DNA of 64,000 nucleotides, taken from NCBI GenBank assembly GCA_026182355.1, contig JAPFBL010000168.1, positions 261,501 through 325,500 on the forward strand, read 5' to 3'. The stretch comes from Hermatobates lingyangjiaoensis (taxonomy: Eukaryota > Arthropoda > Insecta > Hemiptera > Hermatobatidae). Positions 54,351 through 64,000 of the stretch are shown here, piece by piece. Below the pieces are notes generated by a model that saw only the letters and a list, made by a program, of their open reading frames with translations, did not search any database and had not been told where the DNA came from. Both the position numbers and the translations under genes were made by a program. Numbering within the stretch: position 1 is the first letter of the stretch; every line of letters begins with the position of its first letter.

Positions 54351-54780
54351 AGATACGATGTTTTTTTTTTTACTTTACTATAAGTAAAGTATAATGAACG
54401 TGAAAAAATTTGATCTCAAGATTATTAAAGGAATTACATGTTTTGAGGTCCCAAAAATTGTTTTATGAAGTTTTTTTCAACAATATGTGTTTGTGGGTGG
54501 GTGGATAAGTGTGTATCCACAAGTTTGTGGCCACTATACGGTCCCAAATCTTTGATGGATTAAACTGATATTTTACACAAAAATGGGACTTATAGTGTAG
54601 ATGAGCCCTATTGTTTGGGAACAATTATGCATGATGAGAAAGTCACTTTTTTGCCAAAAACCTGTTTTTAGGCTACATTTTTTTCTCCTAAACTACTAAT
54701 TCTAAAGATTTGAAAATTTAGCATTCTCTTTGAAGTTAGAAATGCAATAAACGAAAAATACATTCAAGTTTTAAAAAAAA
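54351..54780 (+). repeat. dispersed repeat R3, copy 1
   Basis: 'taagtaaagtataatgaacg', 'gaggtcccaaaaa', 'tgtgggtgggtggataag' and 'ccactatacggtc' match 56,739-57,000 in order. Class unknown; no coding motif. Confidence 0.6.
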
Positions 54781-55460
54781 CAATGGGAAATATTTATTTC
54801 AATAAAATATAAAAATTTTGACTTATAATTCAATCTGAAAGCTTATGAGATAAAGCCTACCATTTGACGGATCAAAATAAAACAATACCTAATAAGTAGA
54901 ACTTTACGTGGAGAATGATTTGAGGTAATTTTTCTCAAAATTACATAAACCAAACGTCCGTCAGAGTATATTTTCTGTTTTTAGAAAATGTTCTTTTGAC
55001 GATAAACAGCTCATTAAAAAGAATGAAATTTTGCAAAAAATTTGAACAGAAAATTAAGAATTTATAAAAAAATTCATGCAATTTCAATTACGAAAAAGAG
55101 CTATAAAGCTATAAAAACTGAATATTGATCCTGGGTTAATAGCTTATTTGCATACTTGTCTTATATGTTTACATTTATTTACATTCTATGCATTGACTTA
55201 AAAAATTTTGAGTGAATCTACTGAAATAAAATTGATGTTTAGAGGTTTAATGAAAAATGATTTATGACTTATATGAGATATAAGAAGAATAATATTCTTA
55301 AGTATAAATAATCAGCACCAATGAACATTAATTTCTGATGCTTTCCATGGTATGATGGTCTTGTCTCACAAAATGCTTTGATACGCTTCCTACTATACGA
55401 TTATATAATAAAGTTGAGTGTAGGCCACTCCAAAGTTGACTAATAGTGTGTAACTACTGA
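54781..55460 (+). repeat. dispersed repeat R1, copy 2
   Basis: Parallels 46,555-47,310 ('aagaagaataatattctta', 'ctttccatggtatgatgg', 'taggccactcca'). Confidence 0.6.
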
Positions 55461-55735
55461 CTGGCAGTTGTTGTAGTGACTTGAAGAGTTAGCCAGAGAT
55501 GGCCTTGTCAGCCATTTTTTATTTTCATGTTAATTTAAACTCGAAAAATTGCTTCGTAATACGAGAAAATCGCAGGAAAAATTCAGTCTGAGAACGAATT
55601 AAACCAGCACTGCAAGGTTCTCTGTATTAGCACAACATACTTAGTATAAGTATTAGTACAAGAATACTTAGGTATAGTATTTGTCTACTAAGTAAAGTAT
55701 AAGTATAATACTCTACTTATTGTATACGAGTAAGT
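55461..55735. other. unassigned sequence
   Basis: Includes an AGTATAAGTATT-type low-complexity stretch. Confidence 0.4.
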
Positions 55736-55980
55736 ATAATATTATAAATATTGATAAAAGTATCGACCGTGGAATAGAAACAAAACTAAAGTTTATCGGG
55801 ACTCGGTCAGTTCTTCAGGTTCAAATTAAACTCTCATTGCCAACGTTTCAGTCTTTATTTAAAACGTTTTTCATAGGCAGAAGTATAAATTTTGAAACAG
55901 AAAAACTAAGTATTACATTACAAATTATTTTACAAAAAAAAATAGTATGTGGATTTTAACAACTGTAGTCTGAATGAACA
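55736..55980 (-). mobile_element. PLE-type module, family 3, well preserved
   Basis: In minus sense: CCTATGAAAAACGTTTT, AAATAAAGACTGAAACGTTG then GCAATGAGAG, 'gaacctgaagaactgaccga' and 'gtcccgataaactttagt'. The stem is GTTTT/AAGAC-like and partly decayed; GAA is followed by ACGT. Confidence 0.62.
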
Positions 55981-56014
55981 CATGACACTGAACTGTATTA
56001 TAGTTGTAGTATAA

Positions 56015-56165
56015 GTATTATAAGGAGGCCCGAGCTCTTCAAGAGCTGTAGCGCCACGGAGTAGTAGTAGTAGTAGTAGTAGTATAAGTTTTATAGTATT
56101 GTATTATAGTATTATACTATTAGTATTATAGTATAAGTATACTTAGTATACTAAATACTCAGTTC
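56015..56165 (+). mobile_element. LINE-like 3' tail with (TAG)n and TAGTAT-rich stretch
   Basis: 'gagctcttcaagagctgtag' then 'cgccacgga' and (GTA)n resembles 3' ends of non-LTR elements that finish in a hairpin plus a short tandem tail. The hairpin is gagctcttcaagagctc-like. The (TAGTAT)-type repeat extends to 56,165. Confidence 0.4.
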
Positions 56166-56738
56166 TGAAACAATAACACTGTAAAATTACTCAAGCCCTA
56201 TGTAATCCATGAAATCTTCTACTGATAGAATGCAATAACTCGCAGTAATTTCGAAGAAGCTCCATCATTTTACAACAGATCAGTAATGTTCACGCTGCAT
56301 CCAATCTAATCTTCTTTACGATCTCTTTGCTTTTGTTTTATTAAGCTTCTGACATAAACTCTTCATCATTCTTACAACCTATGTCGGTGCTTTCATACAT
56401 CATAACTTCCAAAGCCACCGAATAAAACCTCTTAGTCACAAAGAAAAATTATAATTAAAAAGTATACTAAAGTATAAAAAAAAGTATACTAAAAGTATAA
56501 ATACTGTTTTGTGAATGAAACACTAAAGTTTTAGTGATTTATTCACAATTTACTAATCAGACCCAGGGACAAATATTTTGCAGTATCATTATCATTATCA
56601 ATATCATTATCAATATCATTATAAATGAGGATAAATAGTATATGCATGTAATTTATGAGAGTCCGGGTGGGGAGGGGGGATCGCCTACATGTGGTGCCTC
56701 CTGCATAATCCAAACGATCAACCGAGGTTTCGACTCAA
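56166..56738. other. unassigned sequence with (ATCATT)n
   Basis: Microsatellite at about 56,582-56,623; a GC-richer stretch at 56,660-56,735 without a frame. Confidence 0.4.
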
Positions 56739-57000
56739 ATACGTTGACTATAATTAAAGTATAGTGATTTAAAAATTCGATTTTTATCGTGCTGAGGTCC
56801 CATGAAGTCTATTTTTGATGTTTGTTATGACATTTGTGTGGGTGGGTTAGAGATTGGGACGTTGAATGTATATCTAAATGTTTGTAGACACTATAGACCA
56901 CACAGTTTGATACATCAAATTGATATCATATCTAAAAATAGCTCAACGTGGCCCCTGTTGTCTCATTTGTTTACAAAACCGTATCAATGACAATAATATA
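56739..57000 (+). repeat. dispersed repeat R3, copy 2
   Basis: 'taattaaagtatagtgattt', 'gaggtcccatgaa', 'tgtgtgggtgggtt', 'gacactatagaccacacag' match copy 1. Confidence 0.6.
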
Positions 57001-57539
57001 ATATAGGTATTATATTATTTGTTATCGTAATATATAATACCATAATCATATTATACCTCTTCATAATACCATCATCATTTTTCTTATCAGGATTGAGCCA
57101 AACAGTCACACACACACAAATCACAATACACAAACTTTAATTTTTTTCTAAAGGAATTAAAAATTGTTTGAAAAATTCTTGATAAGTAGTACTTACAGAG
57201 TACTTATAAAAAAAATACAAATTTTTCGTCGTAAATTGTTTCCTCACTCGACTGATTTCAGATATTGGTCATCTTCCAGAGTGAAACAGGCTTCACTCTT
57301 GAAAAAAGTTTTAATACTATTTGAATAAAGAAGCAAATATTGCGACGTAAGTTCTTTCTTTTATCGTTAATCTATTTATTTTTAATTTATTTTTTAATCT
57401 ATTTTATAATTTTTTATGTGCACAGCAGTAGCATTCCTAATACATCTTCCACATTGAGTAGTTCACAAGTTACTACCCTCTTGTAAGCAAAACAAAAAAA
57501 GCATTATTGCTTATTAAAGAATAAAGAAAAGAAATATTT
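57001..57539. other. unassigned sequence
   Basis: Nothing recognised. Confidence 0.35.
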
Positions 57540-58455
57540 TCTTTGTACATTGCTTAAAACTGACTCAAGTTATCTTTATGTTTTATACATTAGAGAAACC
57601 GAATCCAGCGATGAAAAATTTCTGCTGTTTGTTTGTTTAATCCAAAAATTTTGTCACAAGCAAACTCAGTCACTGTAAGGGATAACAAGCTGAAACCTTG
57701 AAACCATAAGTTAGATTTTTGTATGTCTAACTTAAAAGGTAAGATTTGAATGGATTTAAAATTCAACGTAGAAGAGAAGTTATGAACTTTAAGCTGTGTT
57801 TGGCTAGATACACATATACAAGTGTACAGCTAAAAATATGCAGGTATTTTTACTGCAGAAAGTAGATATTATTTTTATTATTTTTTAAACTGATCTTTTG
57901 ATGGGTTAAAAAAGTCAGTCCCTTGCGGTCTTTTTGTTTGATCGGTGATTCTACATTGAGAGTCCTAAATTTTGCCTAATTCAAGTGTATTTAGAGTAGT
58001 GATTTTTAACGAGTATCTGACATCCTACAGGCTCTGGACCGAAGTCCTGTAGGCCTTTAACGTCCTCTCTGAGGGACGACTGCTCAGATTTATTCACCAA
58101 CCGTCTGAACAAATCGAGAGCCAGGTGGATATCGAACCCTGGACCTACCACTTCAGAGGTGAGTACGTTAACCACTGAGCTAACCTGGCCCCTAAGTAGA
58201 TATTGTTAGTTGATTAAAATTGCATTTTGTTTATCATAACTTAATCGCTTTAAAAAAAATGAATCCTACCATCCGAGTACTAAATAAGAAGTATTCCTAG
58301 AATAAAATCAAATTTGAGCTCAGTATATGAAGCTGCAAAACGTAAAAGACACTCCAGATCTATTGACAGTTATGGACTGTACTAGTAAAGATATTTTCTA
58401 CTATTTTGTAATTGCTAATAATATTTTGGAATACCACGTATAATCTCTGAATTTT
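57540..58455 (+). mobile_element. Helitron-like repeat R2, copy 3, split by a SINE
   Basis: Aligns to 52,660-53,220 on both sides of the SINE: 'gtatgtctaacttaaaaggt', 'ctgtgtttggctagatacac', then 'ccgagtactaaataagaagt' and 'ggactgtactag'. The frame that is open in copy 1 is broken here, so this copy is older or more decayed. Confidence 0.6.
57871..58193 (-). mobile_element. tRNA-derived SINE, subfamily B
   Basis: Minus strand: head 'ggggccaggttagctcagtg', box B GGGTTCGATATCC, the body, and the tail 'gaatcaccgatcaaac aaaaagacc'. Target duplication aagtagatatt at about 57,860-57,870 and 58,194-58,204. Confidence 0.88.
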
Positions 58456-59265
58456 TGTAAATTACATGTCAAAGACGGGTACTTCTGCTAGTAAATAAAT
58501 AAAATAATTCTGAGGCATTCAAGTTGTATATAAATTATACAAAAACAAAGAGAAATTCTGCCATAAATATGTCTCCCTTCATTATTCCCCTGGAAGGGAT
58601 GAAGTAGTATTCTCTCTTATCCGGTGGTTCAAAAACATCCAGTAATCTGGAAGGAATCTGTTCCAAAACTATTACTAATTCCGGCAACTTTTTCAAGGGA
58701 AATATACAAGTTAAAAACGGCAGAGATGATGCACAAATCATAATCCATTGCATGAAGGAGAGACGGTGCAATCAAAAATGTTCAAGGATTGCGTAGATAA
58801 CACTAAATATTTATGAACACTTTGAAATTATTCACAGCAATCACAAATTTATGAATATTCATTCTGAGTAGCTTCATAAGTAATGGATGAGTTTACCATG
58901 TTTCATCATCGCAGATCGATGTTTGTTCTTCATTTAAGAAAATAATTTATGATTAGGTTTATTATAAGTATTTTAATAGCATTATTATTTTGTTCATTGG
59001 TATGCAATACCATAAAGACAAAAAAAATTGACTTTATTATGGCTTGTCTTTTGTGAAGGATAATCACAGAATGGTGATAATAGTTGTATGTTTGAATCAA
59101 CTATTCATAAATTATGTATTTAGACCAATTATTATTGTCATATTTATTATTGCATATAATAAATACTAATGTTTATCGTTGTTATAGTTGTTATTACATA
59201 TAACAAATAGTGGTATTTATTATTATATTTTGAATAGAAATAGCTAAAATGTAAATAATCCTACT
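58456..59265. other. unassigned AT-rich sequence
   Basis: The frame at 58,535-58,771 (minus) has mixed composition but no recognised family. Confidence 0.35.
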
Positions 59266-59400
59266 AAGAAATCACAGACACTACTTCTCACTCTCGCTCA
59301 CTCACACACACATACACACAAACACATACATATACACACATACAGAAAGAGAGAGAGAGGTGAGAGAGAGAGAGAGAGAGAGAATGTGAGCGGAGAAAGG
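59266..59400. repeat. (CA)n and (GA)n simple repeats
   Basis: Imperfect (CACA/CATA)n followed by (GA)n. Confidence 0.9.
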
Positions 59401-59439
59401 AGAAAGAGGAATGAAGGATGTGTGCAGTGGAAAATATTG

Positions 59440-59475
59440 TTTCAATATATATACATATACCTTATATATATACAC

Positions 59476-59510
<35 letters not shown>

Positions 59511-59668
59511 TTGCGCTCCGTTCTTCGACGTGGGGAGATCTCTCTCACTTCGTCCTCTCTTCTAGTTTACACCTGATGACGAACAACAGTTCGAAATATT
59601 GAATTCTGTAAGTGTTCTTTTTATTCTTTTTTCTGTGTCGTGTTTTGTGTAATTTAAAGTTATATATT

Positions 59669-59729
<61 letters not shown>

Positions 59730-59750
59730 CTGTGTGTGTGTGTGTATCTT
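59440..59750 (+). mobile_element. PLE-type module, family 2-like, between (TA)n/(GT)n
   Basis: Core 59,573-59,600: CTGATGA, C, GAAC-AACA-GTTC, GAAATATT, GAATTCTGTAAGTG. Stem II is intact with a new loop, and GTAAGT lies 8 bases downstream of the palindrome. (TA)n/(GT)n occur at 59,480-59,511 and 59,666-59,745. Confidence 0.62.
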
Positions 59751-59929
59751 AAAAAAGTTAAAAATTTTAAGGTTACTTGTATTATTCAATAATACAAGTT
59801 ACTTGTATTTAGTATTTGGTATAGTATTTAGTATAATTGGTTACTTGTGTAGTGGCAGCCTACAGTTGTGAGTTCAAATATCTTAACCATTGTATATTTT
59901 TGCTTTCAAGATTGTAAGTGCTTGAAAAC

Positions 59930-60330
59930 TACTATAACTACTTATTGCTGGTATAATACTGATTTTGAATGTTACAAACAAATTATAAGCTTAAACTGAA
60001 TGAATAAGTACAATATGCCATATGAATAAAATTAAGATGAAATTTCATTGTGCTGAAGAATGAGTGAAACCCATTTTGACATTCAATATAATTTTTAAAA
60101 ACAGAGTCACATTTATTTTAAGTTATAATAATAAATTATAACTTATTAAATAATTTATTAAATTATAACTATTAATTATTAAACTATAACTATTATAAAT
60201 TATTAGTATTAAATTATACTTATTAAATTATAACAGAGTCACATAAATAAAATAGTTTTTAACTTTAAAAGTGAAATTCTGATTCTGTTTTCTGTGTATA
60301 TTCTTTTATGTATACACTAGTTTAATATTT
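59930..60330 (+). repeat. dispersed repeat R4, copy 1
   Basis: 'ttttgaatgttacaaacaaa', 'gaatgaataagtacaatatg' and 'gacattcaatataattttta' match 62,905-63,186 in order. Class unknown. Confidence 0.75.
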
Positions 60331-61385
60331 TGGGGTGCAACATTTAGATTATATATTAAATATGCATTTTATTAGACAAATCCATCAAACTATGGAATGC
60401 TATAAAATTATAAGTTCATTAGCAATGATTGTAAAACATTATTCCTCTGTCGGCTCATAATTAATTAGTAAATAATTTCATATTTTTTCATTATGGATGA
60501 TTGACATTATATGGTGATAACATCGAAATATTGAAAAGTCAATTAGAAAATAATATTATTATGAACTTCCGTTATAACTCGTTATTTCGCTGGTACTCCA
60601 CTAGCGACATACAAAGCACAAAGGAAGTTTAAAACAATATTATATTTACCAACCTCTGTGGTAATGACAATATGCATCCAATTAAAAAAGCAAACATAAA
60701 TTAAAAGAATAAAGCACATTAAAAAAAAAGTATCACTTTATTATTGACCTTAAATAAATATAAGTAAATATAAAACAGTTATATTTATTAGTGGTGACTA
60801 TAAAATTTTAATGAATGCCTTTTGACCAGAGAAGAAGCATGTGTTCCAGTTTATATTCAGATTGGAATCTTTGGAGGTAAACCGACATGCTACAGTAAGA
60901 GCTGTAAAGTAGAGGAATGTCGGTGGAGTCAGGCCTTGTTTAATCCCTATTCTCAATATCCCATTTGTTTGTATCGTCAGTAGTGCTTCGAATGTGTTAC
61001 CTCATACAAAGCATTCAGTCTGTTTGTTACAAACTTTGAAGTATGTTTTCATAATAATTATACATTCAAATTTTCTATATATCATTAAAAAAAAATTTAT
61101 AAATATTCAAAATCGTTTAAACTTTAAAAATTATAAAGGTCCTTATTAACCTGGCCATAATTTTTAAAATTTATGTTTTAAACACAATGTCTTCATGATA
61201 TTAATCATTATCCCTGAAATTACTGAAGTTGTTTATTAGTTTTTCGCCCAAAAGGATTCTACAAGGCAAATTTTCTTGATATCAGGTATTTGCCTTATGT
61301 TATGTGTTCAAAACAACTATTGTTTAATTATATATATATAGAGTAGAAACGGCTAAAATGCAAATAATCCTAATAAAAAAACTCA

Positions 61386-61387
<2 letters not shown>
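60331..61387. other. unassigned sequence
   Basis: 60,790-61,020 is less AT-rich, but no gene is recognised. Confidence 0.35.
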
Positions 61388-61434
<47 letters not shown>

Positions 61435-61545
61435 CTCCTCTCTCTCACACACACACACGCGACACACACCTTACAGACACACACGCACACACGCTCAACA
61501 CGCGCACGCGCACGCACACCACACACTAACGCACACATACACAAA
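61388..61545. repeat. (CT)n then (CA)n/(CG)-rich microsatellites
   Basis: Long perfect (CT)n to about 61,431, then imperfect (CACA/CGCA)n. It produces spurious frames on both strands. Confidence 0.96.
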
Positions 61546-61704
61546 GACACAAACGATGAATGAAAGATGTGTACAGTAGAAGGAAAGTATTGACACACAC
61601 ACGCACTGTATTCGTATATGTGTGCCTGTTTGAGACCGTGTGTGTTGTATTAGAACTGAAGATTCCAGATTGTCATATTATGATGATTAATCATAACCCT
61701 AGAT

Positions 61705-61931
61705 CAGTGCTTCTCAAACGCTGCACCCCAAAATAACCGAAGATTAAAATTATATTTTAAAAATATGCATCATTTTCATTTAATTTAGAAACAACAATGG
61801 TTTTCAAGTCTGAGTCAAGTCACCCCTACTTGATATTTTGAACTCGAAGGTAAATTTCTTTAATCTTTAAGCAGCAATGGATAATACTTTATCTTTTCCT
61901 TTCCGTGGGGATTTAAATAATTTGTTAGTGT

Positions 61932-61962
<31 letters not shown>

Positions 61963-62112
61963 AAAACTATTCCTTTTTATTTCCTATCATTTTTTATTTT
62001 CAAATTTTAGGACTAAATTCCTTTTATTTTCTATAATAAAATCAATGATGCGCCCCAAAGCATTCGTTATTTCATAGTTGCGCCCTAAGGGAAAAAAGTT
62101 TGAGAAACACTG
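61705..62112. mobile_element. hAT MITE, 408 bp
   Basis: Left end CAGTGCTTCTCAAAC and right end GTTTGAGAAACACTG are mirror images. Target duplication ccctagat (61,697-61,704) and ccctagac (62,113-62,120). Contains 'gcaccccaaaataa' and its partial inversion 'atgcgccccaaag', and a (CT)n(CA)n stretch near 61,934-61,962. Confidence 0.9.
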
Positions 62113-62120
62113 CCCTAGAC

Positions 62121-62904
62121 TGTTCATGTGAAAAATAAAACTCTTGTTTAGACAGTCTCTCACAGATTCAACTATCCATAAAGTTGTTGCTTCTACTCTA
62201 TATAATGACAACGTCCTCGTTAAAATTTTGTAAACCAATAACCTTGACTGAGGAAATATTTAAAGCTCCTGATGTTGTAGAATCGATTGGGTTATATGGC
62301 TTACCTGTAAGTAAAATATGTGCCAAACAACAAATAAGTCACATTTTGTCTCTTAATAACAACAGTTAAAGGTCAAAACCTTCAAGTATGATCTTTGAAA
62401 ACAACAAAATGTATGTTATTTATTCAATTTAAACACTTTCTATAAAGGATTAGTCAGAATTATAATTTCGACTTAAACTCCATTAATAATTCAAACTGAT
62501 TGCAACCATAATAGAAACAAGGAAGTCATTAAATACAACCGTTATTCTCATGATAATTTGAAATATAATTTGCGGTTACAATATAGAAATAATATACATC
62601 GGTAATATGTTTCAAATAAGATTCCCTGAATCTCTAGATATTAATAGTATTACTTAAGTCCTTGTATTATTAATTATTAATAATAATCTAATTGTGGTGT
62701 TACACAGGATTCCAACTCTCTTCTTCTTTCATAAACATCTTATCTTTATCTCCTTCTTATTTGATTGCAATAAATTGTATTATTTACATTTAGCTAAACA
62801 TCGTTATTACGAGTGGAAAAGTAACTGCTGAAGAAATTCACATTATATGTAGTCTATGTCCATACTCATATGATGGTGAAAATTACCCCATTAATGATAC
62901 AATT
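62121..62904. other. unassigned sequence
   Basis: A 61-codon frame at 62,184-62,369 has mixed composition; I do not recognise it. Confidence 0.3.
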
Positions 62905-63540
62905 TATTATTCCTGGTGTACTACTAATTTTGAATGTTACAAACAAATTATAAGCTTAAGCTGAATGAATTAAGTACAATATGCCGTATGAATAAAATAA
63001 GATGAATTGCATTGCGCTTAAGCACGAATGAAATATATATTGACATTCAATATAATTTTTAAAAGCAGAGTCACATTTATTTTGAATCATTTTCAAAATA
63101 TATATAACAATTTATTTCTTTTTTAAACTTCAAAATTTAAATTGTGCTTCTATTTTCTATGTATATTCTTATATTTATAACATTGGAGGGTCAGGCTAGC
63201 TCAGTGGTTACGTGCTCGCCTCTGAACTGATAGGACCGGGGTTCGATCCCCACCTGGCCCTCGATTTATTCACGCAGGAGGTGAATAAATCTGAGCACGT
63301 CGTCCCTCGGAGAAGGACGTTAAACTGTCGGTCCCGAACCTGTGCGATGTCAGGTACTCGTTAAAGATCCCTACTCTAAATACACTTGAATTAGGCAAAA
63401 TTTAAGACTCCCACTGTAGAATCAATCATCATTGTGTGGTATCACAAAGGGCCAATGCTCGGCCTAAGTGTGTTCCCTTGTGGGGCTGCCACTGCAACCT
63501 AACCTAACCTATATTTATAACATTGGTTTAATATTTATAA
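62905..63540 (+). repeat. dispersed repeat R4, copy 2, split by a SINE
   Basis: Matches 59,930-60,330 up to 63,186 and resumes after the SINE ('ggtttaatatt'). Confidence 0.75.
63187..63510 (+). mobile_element. tRNA-derived SINE, subfamily A, full length
   Basis: Box A CTAGCTCAGTGG, box B GGGTTCGATCCCC (a perfect B-box core), complete body and (CCTAA)n tail ('gcaacctaacctaacct'). Perfect 16-bp target duplication atatttataacattgg (63,171-63,186 and 63,511-63,526). The perfect duplication and intact boxes point to a young insertion. Confidence 0.96.
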
Positions 63541-63885
63541 TAATGTTATATTTGTACATTACTCTCCAATTTATATAACCAATTTGCCATTTAATTTTTT
63601 TTGACTTCTGTTTTATACTTAATATTGAACGTACACATTTAAAATGTTAAATATTTCTTTTAGTTTATATTTTGAATATTTATAATTTAATTTTTCAAAC
63701 AATATTGAGACATTTATTTTAATGTAAATAATATAAATTTTAATTAAATATAAATTTAATTTACATAATACTTGTATCCTTAGTTTATAAGAATGAAGTG
63801 TAAACTCATATTTTAAGAAGTACAATGTCTTCTATGAAGTGGCATTAATCAAGTGGGAAGTTGATATAAGAACCAATGTTTAAAC
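63541..63885. other. AT-rich sequence, nothing recognised
   Basis: The minus frame at 63,619-63,825 is an AT-rich Lys/Ile/Tyr translation. Confidence 0.4.
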
Positions 63886-63889
63886 AACA

Positions 63890-64000
63890 ATAGAAATGGG
63901 GAAAAAAACTAAGATCTTTCAAACGTAACAAGCGGTCTTAGTCAGAGTCAAAAACCCAAGTGAAACATCTTACTTCAATTAAGACTGAAAGTCTTAGTTT
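63890..64000 (-). mobile_element. PLE-type module, family 1
   Basis: Minus strand: 'cacttgggtttttgact', CTGACTA, AGACCG-loop-CGTT, TGAAAGATCTTAGTT (63,907-63,949). Core G is mutated and one stem II pair is weakened. The final 25 bases hold a small inverted motif; the module is cut by the window end. Confidence 0.58.

Noticed and set aside
61358..61598. Open frames over (CT)n/(CA)n on both strands
   Set aside because: Pure microsatellite translations (poly-Leu/Ser, poly-His/Thr, Arg/Glu).

Overview
This window looks like a gene desert in an AT-rich metazoan nuclear genome, most likely an arthropod. The basis is: jockey-type and R1/LOA-type non-LTR retrotransposon pieces, a Tc1/mariner relic, hAT, piggyBac-like and Helitron-like ends, a tRNA-derived SINE whose 3' tail is (CCTAA)n (the same unit as the arthropod telomere repeat), and very abundant (TA)n, (CT)n and (CA)n microsatellites. 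The arthropod call is inference, and a crustacean is only a guess. I found no credible host protein-coding gene, rRNA or functional tRNA gene; nearly all open frames are low-complexity translations (poly-YI, poly-LS, poly-HT) or pieces of transposons.

The dominant theme is a set of dispersed modules of about 100-200 bp, often in tail-to-tail foldback pairs and bordered by (TA)n. Each carries CTGANGA, then a short hairpin, then GAAA. Stem sequences differ between families but remain complementary (GAC/GTC, GAAC/GTTC, GACCG/CGGTC, GGC/GCC, GGTTG/CAACC, ACCG/CGGT). The GAA is followed by a short palindrome (ATAT, ACGT, AATT, ACGCGT, ACATGT, AGATCT, AGGCCT). This is the plan of the minimal dimerising hammerhead ribozymes known from Penelope-like element (PLE) terminal repeats, except that most copies have an extra nucleotide after CTGANGA. 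Many modules also have a GTRAGT donor-like sequence shortly downstream, and two have a T-rich tract ending in AG upstream. In two places on opposite strands a module leads into an open frame ending in the same LLPxYTNI motif and then (TA)n, and a PLE-like C-terminal frame ends just upstream of another module. I read this as the debris of a PLE community with ribozyme-bearing terminal repeats.

Layout: 0-4.3 kb PLE-type modules, a MITE and microsatellites; 4.3-5.9 kb a Helitron-like end and a 54-bp tandem array; 6.5-11 kb a foldback module, a 1.06-kb hAT-like element with LINE sequence inside, a 1.28-kb inverted-repeat element and a PLE cluster; 11-24 kb SINEs, a 115-bp tandem array, a MITE with a nested SINE, jockey and Tc1 relics and a palindrome with the best hammerhead candidate; 24-34 kb a GC-rich repeat, a 166-bp tandem repeat, a 780-bp GC-rich insertion with a 15-bp target duplication and a SINE; 34-40.4 kb the densest PLE cluster; 41.5-49.9 kb a Helitron-like end, two adjacent hAT MITEs, a foldback, a piggyBac-like MITE and a SINE; 50-64 kb PLE-type modules, paralogous repeat blocks, a LINE tail, long microsatellites, a hAT MITE and a SINE with a perfect 16-bp target duplication.

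Copies are diverged and nested. No element in the window appears complete and autonomous.
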